A DNA stretch of 64,000 nt, from assembly GCA_015345905.1 (NCBI GenBank), contig JADDTR010000013.1:62001-126000 (forward strand), written 5' to 3'. The translations under genes and the position numbers were made by a program. How positions within the stretch are numbered: position 1 is the first letter of the stretch; every line of letters begins with the position of its first letter. Origin of the DNA: Aotearoamyces nothofagi. Taxonomy: Eukaryota > Ascomycota > Leotiomycetes > Leotiales > Tympanidaceae. Below, one piece after another: positions 22,286 through 32,743 of the stretch. The notes beneath the pieces were generated by a model, which was not told the origin of the DNA, ran no database searches, and was given only the letters and a program-made list of their open reading frames with translations.

Positions 22286-24842
22286 CTATCTCAATCCGAG
22301 CTTTTGGAGTAGCCTAAGCCGTCGTTTTGGTTTTGGCTGGGAGTCTTGTGTGTTGTCGTTTAAATCATCCAAGTCTTTCAGTAGCTTCCTCATGGTCTGG
22401 CAATGTTTATGCTCAGGTCCCACAGCTTGCTCATATCCTGCTAACGCTGCTGAATACATCTCTCTAGCCTTAACGACATCACCAATTAGATTTGAGACAT
22501 CGCCGAGGCCCCAAGTTGCATCAAGGGCTGGTTTGTAAGTTTTCATATCGCTTATTCCGACTGTCTTTTTACACCCCTGTAGTACTCACTGATACATCTG
22601 CTCAGCCTCAGTTAACTTGCCTTAATCTCTATAGAGACAGCCTAGGTTGTTGACTGTATTAAGGGTGAAAGTATGCTCTGGCCCTAGAGCTTTCTCAAAG
22701 CCTTGCAATGCCCGCCGGTACATCTGTTTGGCCTCAGCTAGCTTGCCTTGAACTAAATAGAGATTGCCTAGGTTGTTGACTGTACTATGGATTGAAGTAT
22801 GCTCTGGTCCTAGGGCTTTCTTATAGCCTTGCAATGCCCGCTGGTACATCTGCTCGGCCTCAGCTAGCTTGCCTTGATCTCTATAGAGGATGCCTAGGTT
22901 GTTGACTGTACTAAGGGTTGAAGTATGCTCTGGCCCTAGAGCTTTCTCCTTGCCTTGCAATACCCGCTGGTACATCTGCCCGGCCTCAGCTAGCTTGCCT
23001 TGATCTCTGTAGAGACTACCTAGTCTGCCAATTGCATATGACACGTTTATATCTTCTCTATCTGATCTAATTATAGGAGGCCTATCACATTCCTCATCAC
23101 TTTTGTATTTACCAACAATCCATTTGTACAATGACTGAGCATGAGGCAGAAGTTGGCGCTGTAATTTCCAATATTCCCGAGTTCCTGATCCCGGTACAGC
23201 GAACGCGACGACCATCACAGCGAGGCGAGCAAGTTCTATCTGCTCATTCTCTCCTTGGAAATTCAATGCCCACCGATGGACGACAGGATGAACAGTATAA
23301 CTCCCAAGATCTTGTACATCCTCAATTAGGGAGTAGTTGCGTAGAAGCTTGATGGCCTCGGTGAACGTGACTTCATTACTCGCAATATCTTCGAGCCAAT
23401 TTGGCAAATTCTCTGCGAAAGCTTCTGCTTCTGTAAAAGTCTCGTACATGGCCGCAAATAGGCCGTACCACATATCTTTGTTATCAATCCATGCCCAAAG
23501 AAGGAGGATATTGGAAGCAGCTTCGTTCTTTGCCCGGATCGCATTGTACGAAATTGTCCATGTAGCCGAGATGCTGCCGTTCAAATAGTCCAGAATTGGA
23601 GTGCCGTCTTTGTCTTGGGATTCCATGAGTATTTTCCATTGCTGCTTGTAGAATTCAATATATTTTGCGACGCTAATTCTACTCTCTTGTAGATATGCAG
23701 CGGCTTGTGCAATTGCTAGTGGTAAGCCATCTAGTAACCTGAACAGCTCTCCGATCTGGCTGGAATCTGTGTAAGATTGTCAGCATCGGCTTGAAATTGC
23801 ATCATAACAGTAATGAACAGGCATCTAGACATACGATAACTTCCTTTAAACCGGCTCTCAAATATTGCGCGTGCCTGATCCTCGCCTACCTTTTGCAAGC
23901 GCCATGGCACTCCGAGCTGTTCAAGCCTGGCAAGTCGAGTTGTAATCAGAACTGATCCGTTTTCTGTTCCAGAAAGATAATTCCTAACGTCGTATGCATC
24001 GGGATCGGCATCCCGCTGTAGAAAGTCCCTGTCGACGTTGTCAAATATCAATAACCACTTAGTGTTGCGTGGCTGACCAAGCCAGATCATCACATCTTTG
24101 ACAACTTCGTTGATATCACCATTGCCATCTGTCCGATACAACCTGCTCGTCTCTTTAATCTGGTCGTTTGCAATCCTGCTCGCGCAATTTGCGATACTCC
24201 GTTTGAGTCTGTCTTCAGTCTTCCCATCAAGCCAGAATACCGAACTAAACCTTCGGTGATGTCTCCTAGCAAACTCGACCGACAGCTGTGTCTTGCCTAT
24301 ACCTCCAAGGCCATTAAGGACAAAGATCTTCTGTCGACTGTCATTCCTTTGAGGTAGGAGCGCCTGTTCAAGTTTTGCCATATCTGCTGGGCGGTCTACA
24401 AAATTATTCACTAGGGGGACGCCTTCGAGGTTAAAGGTTGTTTGATAATCTCCATAGTCTGGAGAATAATTCCATTAGCCATATTAATCATAACGTACAT
24501 AATTAAAGACACTAAAACTGACATTCTTTTCCAGTCGAGTTATTTCCACATGCCTGCATCTGCTTAAACACATTCTGAGATCCGATGTAGCGGCGTGTTG
24601 CAGCAGCAATCTCCTTGCACTTTTTCGATTCTTCAAGGCCAATGTCTTCTAGCCCATGATGCATGCATTTTAATAAATTACCCGCCAGTACTTGTTCCAC
24701 CCATCATGTCAAAGTAATCACAAGGCTTAGGGGGTGAGTCGGGATTGATAGTCTCCATAAGCTGCTCGAGGATCATGAGTGAAGATAAGCCGCGGACGCC
24801 GCCACCGTCGAGGGCGAGAAGGCACAGTTCTTTGCTAGCCAT
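22286..24842 (-). pseudogene. Patatin/NB-ARC/TPR (NLR-type) gene, patatin core deleted and 3' end decayed
   Basis: Layout on the minus strand. (1) ATG at 24842 starts a patatin N-terminus: LCLLALDGGGVRG oxyanion loop and nucleophile motif GGTSTGG. (2) The frame then breaks; the next open stretch (to 24523) reads GLEDIGLEESKKCKEIAAATRR, which resembles the end of fungal patatin domains, so about 200-250 central residues including the catalytic Asp seem deleted. (3) Intron 24459-24522, then NB-ARC (23835-24458) with P-loop GLGGIGKT and Walker B LLIFDNVD. (4) Intron 23767-23834, then the rest of the STAND region and Kinesin-light-chain-type TPRs of 42 residues. TAA at 22622-22624 and TGA at 22586-22588 interrupt the last TPRs; a same-frame tail runs to 22286. 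Such genes act in fungal non-self recognition and cell death. A shorter protein might still be made. Confidence 0.75.
22616..23121 (-). repeat. 126-bp tandem repeats coding for TPR units
   Basis: The anchor CTTGC recurs at 22616, 22742, 22868 and 22994, exactly 126 bases apart, equal to 42 codons. Units 2-4 are nearly identical, with variation at a few codons such as RDQ/LVQ and the residue before EKALGPEHT. The high identity points to recent unit duplication or gene conversion, usual for fungal NLR sensor arrays. The distal end is about where repeat likeness fades. Confidence 0.85.
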
Positions 24843-25939
24843 AGTTATAGGGTATGTTCTCTCTTAACGGGATTGCAAGCTGTCTGGATGGAATGGTAAG
24901 TTGTTTATGAAGCCAGCAGAATATCGTGGAGAAATCAAAGCAGACGCCAAAGCGGGGAAAGTCTTCACTTTTCAGCTACATGGCCGTAGACGGGCTGCTC
25001 TGTTGGTTCGTCAGTTAGCCGCCAGCCTGATATAAATATAGCACTTCAGACTCCGTGGTCATGGACTGACGACGAGGCTGGGAACCTCAGGCAGCGACGT
25101 CAAGCCGCGATTGTAAACCTGACGCTCATCACGGCCAGTTGCTAAGAGCGTGAGACTTCGGAGCGGTAGCCTCTATCTCATGTTCTTGCTCTCCTCTCCA
25201 ACTCGAGGTACAGTAGGTATAGTATTGCTGGTTGATTTCAGATACCGAGAAACGACGGCCTTTGGATAGGCAGTTTATCCTTCCTACTCCAGGATGACGA
25301 GTACTAACAGTAGGATGAGGACAAGGATAATAATCCGTACGCCACGATCAAGCCAGACACGCCTAAATGGTGATATTTTGGGAAATGTCAAAAAGCTGAA
25401 GAGCAATAGAAGCGCCCTAGGATCTATTTATATACAAGTTCTGGTGTATAGAACTGCGTAATGCCTTATCGGGAAATGGTATATACGACCTCGGATATAT
25501 AAACTTCGGGTTCTTATAGCTGATTCTCTCAACTCCGGCAGGCTTCTGGGTCGGCCGAGCTGATATTCCATGGTCAGCAGGCCTGCATGCTCGGCTTTAA
25601 ATAATGACTTGGCCGAATAGTAAGCACAAAAACTTTCATATCTCCGAGGTAAGTTTATCTCCGAATGCATGATTGTTTTGGCAAGTAGGTGGAAGCTCTG
25701 GTATATAAAGAGGCAAAGTCATCCAGCACGGTGCTATCGTTTTCATAATCGCAACTCTCCAGTCGGTTGTCAACTACAGCAAGAGAAAATAGGTATGCTT
25801 ACACCATGTTCAAACACCGTCGATATGAGGCTGATGGAGTATCTTCGTGCAGATTCAATTTCCTTCTGGATATTTCGCCTTGTGAATACCATTGATAAAG
25901 ATAGATCCTTTCTATCTTGTCGATAAGACCGAACGCACA
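24843..25939. other. Intergenic, divergent
   Basis: About 1.1 kb between the NLR-type locus and the O-methyltransferase. TATATAAAG at 25702-25710 lies 230 bases before the methyltransferase ATG and could be its TATA box. Small frames here show no domain. Confidence 0.45.
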
Positions 25940-26923
25940 ATGCCTGGAAAACATGCTCCTTCTGCGCTCCCCTGGGCTTTGGTAAGTCAGGTCCTTCTCC
26001 GCCCCATGTTTGCAATAATATATGCTAATATCGAATCAGGATGGCCGTGAAACCGACCTTCTCCACTACATCTTCTCCCGGCCTGACTTGACAGAACTCA
26101 GAGGCCACCCTGATAAGGTTTGCGCAGCCATTGACGATTACAGCCAGCAGCACAACGGCCTGATGAATATTGGTGCGAGCAAGGGCGCATTTATCTCCAC
26201 ACTCATCGCAGAACATAAACCGTCGGTTATGGTAGAGCTGGGCGGATACATAGGCTACTCCGCTATCTTATTCGGCGATGCTGTTCGTTCCAATGGCGGC
26301 AGGCAGTACCTGAGTGTGGAAGTCAATCCCGAAATGGCCGCCGTCGCGAACGTTCTCGTTGAGCTGGCGGGTCTGCGAGACTTTGTTTCCATCCTGATTG
26401 GATCCAGCAGTGAGTCACTCATCCAGTTGGTTCAGGTTGAGAAGGAAATCTCCCAGGTCGAGTTGCTGTTCATCGATCACTGGCAAGAGCTCTATCTCCC
26501 GGATTTATTGCTACTCGAGGAACTGGCCGTCTTGAAGCCCGGTGTGTCGGTCCTCGTAGCGGACAATGTGATAACTCCAGGCGCACCAAAGTATCTGGAA
26601 TGGGTGAGGGCGAGCCCTGCCCAAAAGAGAGAAATGGCGCAGGAGAGAAAGCTCGCTCTAAGCAAAGATGGTGTGGACAGCGCAGCGGGAAATAAGACAA
26701 CTGTCATTCCTAACCATGTTCTTGGGAATCCAAACCTAGTGTATGAGTCGTCAATTACCGAGTTTCAGCTTGGCTATGGAAAGGTGAGATTCCCGCTTTT
26801 GTTTCCCTTCGTCTTTCTACTTTCCATTCCCTGCTCTGCCTGAATTTGCACTAATAAATGGACTTCCAGGACGGTGTTGAAGTCACCAAAGTTGTCGGAG
26901 AAGAGGGAGAAGAGACTCTTTAA
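25940..26923 (+). CDS. Catechol-type O-methyltransferase
   Basis: Three exons: 25940-25981, 26040-26783, 26870-26923; 279 residues. The first exon codes just 14 residues; the join at 26040 restores the N-terminus. S-adenosylmethionine-dependent class I methyltransferase of the COMT family: binding strand MVELGGYIGYSAILFG, acidic residue in YLSVEVNPE, and the metal/catalytic site LFIDHWQELY with VADNV further on, matching the Asp-Asp-Asn ligand set only in part (Asp in FIDH, Asp and Asn in ADNV). It would methylate one hydroxyl of a catechol. No signal peptide. First member of the proposed cluster at 26-43 kb; next gene is a C6 regulator. Confidence 0.9.
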
Positions 26924-28121
26924 TCTAGTTCTATTAGATATAAGATAGAGAACGATATTCACGAAGGAAAGAGTGCGAAGAAAACAATAATGGAAAATCT
27001 TTTACAGCCGAAGGAAACAAAATGAAATGATGTTAATGCAAGATAAAGCAAAAGTAAAAGTAGAATGCTTGTTCGACAGCTCATCAGCTCATCCGGCGGA
27101 GTCCAGCTCCCCTTAGCTATCACGGCCCGCTATTCACCCTTCACTATCCAATATCGCGGAGCAGCGTGCCTCAACCTAAGACTAACCTATGGATGACCTA
27201 GGCTATCGCTATCGCATACTCGCGGCCGCAGCCTGGCGATACAGCAACTCCCACGAGCATCACGACATTGAGCGTCTTCAATGTCGAAAACAAGGGGTAG
27301 CATATATCGATAAGTGCAGCCCCAGGCCCACCAAGTAAGAGCCACTGGCACTTCACCTTACAGCCCAGGTGCAATTGCAGATGCGCAGAAAATACTTCCC
27401 ATAGCATTTCTGAGCGACGAAAAGGCTCTGATGGCAGCTGTTATGTTAGATGCTCGCAGTGCTATCTGCCATACTCGCGCAGATGGCACCGCGAGCACAG
27501 TAGGTCGCACACGCCTCTTGTAGCACCAGTCATCGTAACGCTCGCCTCTCAGCGGTCCGAGGTCCGTGACGAAGAAGAAAGATGTCGAAACTCGCAGAGA
27601 TCGAGGTTACGTTTTGGAAGACGAAATAGTATGGGTTCCCTATTGTAAATCGTCCGGAGCGCTTCTTCCTCTCCGAGTGAACGTCTCATGCCGAAGCCAT
27701 TAGTACGGAGACGGTACAGTGCATTACATTGTTGTACAAGTACAATACTGTACAGCAGTCGTAATAAGTGCGCCGCGAGCATTTTATATGTACTGTACGA
27801 CTAGCGTTATGTATTAATGTTATAATTATCTTACTCAACTACGACGTAATTAACTGACTTGAAATTTTGAGACCTGATTAATTGGATATAATATAAAGCT
27901 ACGACTTTTCGCGTATCCTAGCACATTTTATACCAGCCTTATGTCAGAATATATACTTTAATCCTCTTTCCATACTCTTAATCAACTTGTCAAATTAGGC
28001 GTGTAGCAATTGCTTACAATCTGCCTTTAATTTATTCTCAAGGACTGATAAACAAGCCACCATAACTATAGAATTGCTATTATAAAAGCAGTGCTATCTA
28101 TACCCATACCCCCCTTATAAA
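26924..28121. other. Intergenic, convergent 3' ends
   Basis: About 1.2 kb between the methyltransferase and the C6 regulator, AT-rich from 27780 to 28100. Short frames near 27200-27780 have no recognisable domain. They could be gene relics, but I cannot support one. Confidence 0.45.
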
Positions 28122-30310
28122 CTATTCAACCTCGTCGTCGCCGCTATTTTCGGCCTCATATATCGATCGGCTCCATTCCTCACGCAGCCTCCGGACCAGT
28201 CCATCAATGCGCCAGCCCGCCGCGCGGACTCGATCCAAGCATGCAAGAAGATCGTTTCGCTGGACAGGATGCGTCATTCGCCGAGCCGCAAGTGAGAAGG
28301 CGGCAATCATACACGGATCCCAGCACTTTGTGTGCTCCGGGTCACTGTTTACGGCGATGCCGCATATACGCCGTGCGTGCCATAGAGACGACGTCTGGGC
28401 CATATCCGCTCCTGTCTTTCTGTGCCAATCAACAAGCGATACCGCGGGGGGCCGGTGGTTGAGTAGTAGGAGCATTGCAGTATGATAAGTGATATTGGCC
28501 GAAACGCCGGCGGAGCTAGTAAAGAGGACGGTAGGAAACGTAGCTTCGCCGTCTGCGGATTCCGTCAGAGCGTGAACCTCAGTTGGGCGTCTCGTGTGCC
28601 ATTCCCACAGCTCTTCTAGCAGCGACTCCCACATGTCAGCCCGTGATGTACCTACTGGGACCGAGAGCGGGATTTCGGCTGGCATCGCCTCTTGTTCCGG
28701 GAGCGGAAGGCAAAGACTCATCACGTCGCCGAGAAGGGCGAGGCAGCGGAGACAGGCATCTAAAACTCCATGAAAACCATTGGGCTCTGCTGCGTATGTA
28801 TTCAATGGAACTAAAATGTCACGGAGGAGACCTGCACTTATGGCTGGAGCGGTTTCATACATAAGTGAGTATGCGATTTCTTTCAGTGGTAACATTGTGG
28901 TTAGCCATTTAAAAATAATTTCAACCTTTCATGAAAATCAGGAAATCAAGGAAGGTAGTAGGAGAAAGGATATAGAAAGACAAATATAGAAATTTATAGC
29001 TTACCAAGCCTTAACAGTAGGGCGACTGAGCCTAGCCACATCTGCCGGTGAGCAACATCGGCAAAGTCGTTTCTGGAGAGGCCCTTAGGTACGCCTCCCC
29101 TATGAAAGCTTGCTATCCATGTGTCTGGGACGGCTTGGATAAATTGCTTTGCTCTCAGGAGCGCAAAGTTAGCCATGATCCGGAGAGCGGACAGCGCAGA
29201 CTCATGGCCAGGGCGTGGCATAGTTAGGAAGTATGGAGCTCCAACCCCACGAAGTTCTGACGCGCTTACTATAAGACCTGAAGATTCTGCTGATAGTTGT
29301 AGCACTCCGTCCATCACGCACGGTGATATCATGGCGAAGCGAGGAACGAGGAGGCCGAAGGTCCGGTTTAGGTCATATACATCAAGCTGCTCCAGAGTGA
29401 AATCGATCCAGAGTCAGCCCCGCTGGGACTGTAAGGAGAAAATTGGAATATTTCTCAACTCACCCAAGGAGCGACATGATGGCCGTAGTGTCTTAAGAGG
29501 CGAGATTCGTCCTGTGACAGCGAACACTGGCCGACTAAAGGCCAAACATTGTCCATTCCCCAGTCGGTCGTGTCCCGAGACCCTTCTAGTATTAAATAAT
29601 GACAGTTGGCATCATAGTAGGGCATTACTCACTGGATTCATCACTCTGAGCACCATGCTCTATAGATTCTCTCCCGTAGTCCGCAACGTGATGCTGAGAT
29701 TCGTCCTGGAAGAGCTCCGGCTGTGTTTGCATTGCCATTTGGAACTGCGCTCTTTTTAGTTGTTCATCTTTGTCAAACCCTTTTGCAGTAGATAGCGGCG
29801 CGGCATTCTTTGGTTGGGAAGGGGCGCCACTACTGACAACGAACTGAAATCACAACACCATATCAGTGAGTCGATATCGCAGGGCGTATTGCAGACATAC
29901 ATACCTCCACGGCTGGGTGCGCTAGTGGTGCTGAAGCTGAGGCTATACTCAGCACAGTTTCGCTCGATAAAGTCTGGGAGTTCTTTTCGAGAAACGATAT
30001 ATGTGCGAGGTATTGACATTCGACACCAGCATCAGTGCAGCGCTTGCACCGCGGCTTTTCCTCACCACCTGCAACACTCTCTCTACACATCAGCCAGGCT
30101 AAACGACCATGTCTTCGTCTTGTGCGATTCTGATTCCTATCCACGATCTGACTTACACTTGCGACGCTGTGCACGGCAGCGCTCGCAGCCGGTGCGCGCT
30201 CGACTGTGCTGGACTCGCCGCTGCTCTTGCCCTTGCCATTGATGCTGATTTTGATTTTGATTTTGAAGGGCCTCGTCTTCATCGCCGGTGGCATTTGTTG
30301 CAGCGGCCAT
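28122..30310 (-). CDS. Zn2Cys6 transcription factor (ARCA-like)
   Basis: Six exons: 30157-30310, 29905-30068, 29633-29843, 29464-29585, 29005-29386, 28122-28879; 596 residues. A Gln/Asn-rich N-tail precedes the zinc cluster, which is split by an intron after its third Cys: CERCRAQRRKC joined to GEEKPRCKRCTDAGVEC (C-x2-C-x6-C-x6-C-x2-C-x6-C). The regulatory part starts with HYGHHVAPWLDVYDLNRTF, the hallmark of the ARCA-like group, and ends with WDPCMIAAFSLAARRMTHP and an acidic tail. The acceptor of exon 5 could lie three bases earlier, and exon 6 starts at an AAAG acceptor behind a GCTAAC branch site. Likely pathway-specific regulator of the genes around it; nuclear. Confidence 0.87.
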
Positions 30311-31167
30311 GATGGGTTTTCACGTAGCACATGGCACGACGAACGAACATGATCCAGGACGCGGCTCGCGGTAATCGCCAGTACTTCGGTGCAGTCACGT
30401 GGACCTGCCGAGCGAACGAAGGTTAACGTTCTGATACCGCACAACTACCAGTAAGTGTTTATAGAATTGATAATAAAATATGGGAACTCAAGAAGAGCAG
30501 CTTCATAGTGCAATATATTTCAATAATTCTGTACATTTAATTTCACGCACTTGTATCAGGACTACTGCCTTGACTCGGTATATACACTTGGGTTAGGGTC
30601 AATCTTCAAGGTCAGCAGCAGAGGCCAGGATAAGCTTCTGGCTATAGTCCAAGAAGTTTAGATTATGTCTATACCTGGCCGCATAGCAGCAAATACTATT
30701 CTAGGATGTCTGTCTCTGCGAAGATTTGATTCGTATATCAAAGGGACTTCTGCTCTACTTCCTACTGGAGAACTATATAGAAGAAACATAAGAATCTCCA
30801 TGTAATCGCTCAGGAAAGGAAGTGACCACGCCGATGCTCTTACGCGCACCAAACACTCACGCGTGGTCAGTTCTGTCGATGATGTGGAATTGGGTTTCGT
30901 AGACGAAGGCGTCGATGCGCGCAACGGGAATGCAGTTCCGCTAGTGCGGCTGACGAAGCAACAGCAGCACAGCTTTTGGTCAGCCAGTGCGGCTCGCGCT
31001 TCCTTTCTCGGCCGGCTGATTTATCACAGTGAAGCAGGTCACGGGACTTGGACGCTCGACCACGTCAACTCATCTCAGCCTGGACCTCCGTTGCTTGGAA
31101 ACATGTCGAGTACTCTAGAGGTTCCATTAATTCATATCTCACGCCTCCTTGCAATTGATCTGAGAAG
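30311..31167. other. Divergent promoter region (regulator / MDR reductase)
   Basis: About 860 bases between divergent starts. A low-quality minus frame at 30658-30924 lacks any domain. Presumed promoters on both sides. Confidence 0.45.
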
Positions 31168-32354
31168 ATGGCCGAGTTACCAAAGACGATGAAGGCATGG
31201 GCAATTACTCGAGTCGGAAAGCCGAGAGACGTGCTCAAGCTGACGCCCGACTCGCCGATTCTCCCTCCGCCCAAAGCTGGAGAGGTCATGATCAGGGTTT
31301 CCTACGTATCAGTCAACCCGGGAGAGATCAAGCTGATGGAAACTTGGATACCGTTTCGGTACAATGCCACCCCCGGAATGGATGTCGTTGGAGAGGTCGT
31401 CCAGGTCGGGCACCCTGCCTCCAATTCTTCGGCCGATGTGCGCGTCGGTATGACCGTTGCCGGCTCCGTGCCCACGATTCCAATCCTCCGCGGCGTGGGC
31501 ACGCTGGCTGAGTACGTGGTACTCCCTGCACATGCAGTTGTTGAGAAGCCACAGGGGCTGGAGGAGGCAGTCGCCGCTGGGCTTCTCGGGGTAGCCGGAC
31601 AAACAAGCGCTATGGCTTTGCGTGCCGCCGGGCTGCACGAGGGAGATAGGGTTTTGTTGAATGGGGCAAGTGGCGGCGTGGGCTCTGTCTTAATCCAAGT
31701 GCTCTGCGGAATGGGTATTCGAGTCACCGGTATTTGCTCTGCAAGAAATGAGGCGCTGGTCCGGAGGCTGGGCGTTGAAGAGGTTCGTTATTGCATGCCT
31801 TCCGGTCGTTGTCGATCTACCACGATCGAAAGTGTTTACGGTTCTAATTTGGTTTCTCTTCCACAGGTTATAGATTACACGGCTCACGAGGACCTTTACG
31901 GCCACTTATGCTCTATGTGTAGCGCGCCTGGGATTAGTCCTTTCGATGCTATCATCGACTGCGTAGGCAATCCTGCACTCTACTACAACTCTCCCGGGTA
32001 TCTAAAGCCGGACGGGAAATGCGTCGCTATTGAAGGTAGCCTCCTCATACAATTTAAATCTAACTACTTACCAGCCATGCTTGGAGGAGTACGGAGGACT
32101 TACAAAAGCGTAATGACCTATCCATCCGGCGCCTTGGCCAAGACGGCCGCTGGCTGGTTTGAGAAAGGGTGGATCAAAGAGGTCCCTGTCGACTCGGTGT
32201 TCGGCATGGATGACGCTTTACAGGTACTTCACTCTACTAGTCCTGACGAGATGATGAAAGTAGCCCCTGATTGGTACTAACAACCTATATGTAGGCCTTT
32301 GAGAAGCAAGCTACAGGACGAGCTGCAGGCAAGATCTTTGTGAAGGTCAGATGA
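31168..32354 (+). CDS. Zinc-type (MDR) dehydrogenase / quinone reductase-like
   Basis: Three exons: 31168-31782, 31867-32223, 32295-32354; 343 residues. Unspliced, the frame reads through to 32280 as 370 codons, but the first intron (84 bases, stop-free) and the second (with TACTAAC branch point) restore the family's end: DALQ joined to AFEKQATGRAAGKIFVKV. Medium-chain dehydrogenase fold: GroES-like half (about 1-140, with TPGMDVVGEV), then Rossmann half with NGASGGVGS (166-173). The Cys/His ligands of catalytic zinc are absent, so it resembles NADPH quinone oxidoreductases or stand-alone enoyl reductases. Likely NADPH-dependent reduction of an activated double bond, ketone or aldehyde. Neighbours suggest a tailoring role. 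Confidence 0.9.
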
Positions 32355-32743
32355 AGAGGTGCTGGCAGTCACTAATTGTCAGATACTGACCACTTTTGTT
32401 GTAAGGAGAGACAATCTCTCTCGGCAATTGGTATAACCAAGGAGCTCTTGATAAGCAGATACAATAGGCTAGCCTTAGCAGATTTACCACTTACTATCGG
32501 CGGCCACTGCTATGATTTCGTTGAACTGCTGATAGAGGCCTACGTTGCTATATTGCTGTGGGCAAGGTATATCAGAATCACTACTTCTAAAAGCATTATG
32601 ACAGCGTACAGACCTAGTTTATAGAACCTTGTCATATGATAATAGCAACTCCACGTAAATAATGATTCTAAACTAAGTCCAATACCTGGACCAAGCAAGC
32701 CAAAATTTCAATTCAAATAATTTTATCTGATACTCCATTCTTC
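32355..32743. other. Intergenic, convergent 3' ends
   Basis: About 390 bases between the reductase and the alcohol oxidase; no gene seen. Confidence 0.5.

Noticed and set aside
22616-23121. CRISPR-like or satellite repeat array
   Set aside because: The 126-base period is exactly 42 codons and translates to TPR units of the NB-ARC gene.
29121-29759. 212-codon plus-strand frame
   Set aside because: Antisense to conserved exons of the ARCA-like regulator, with no domain of its own.
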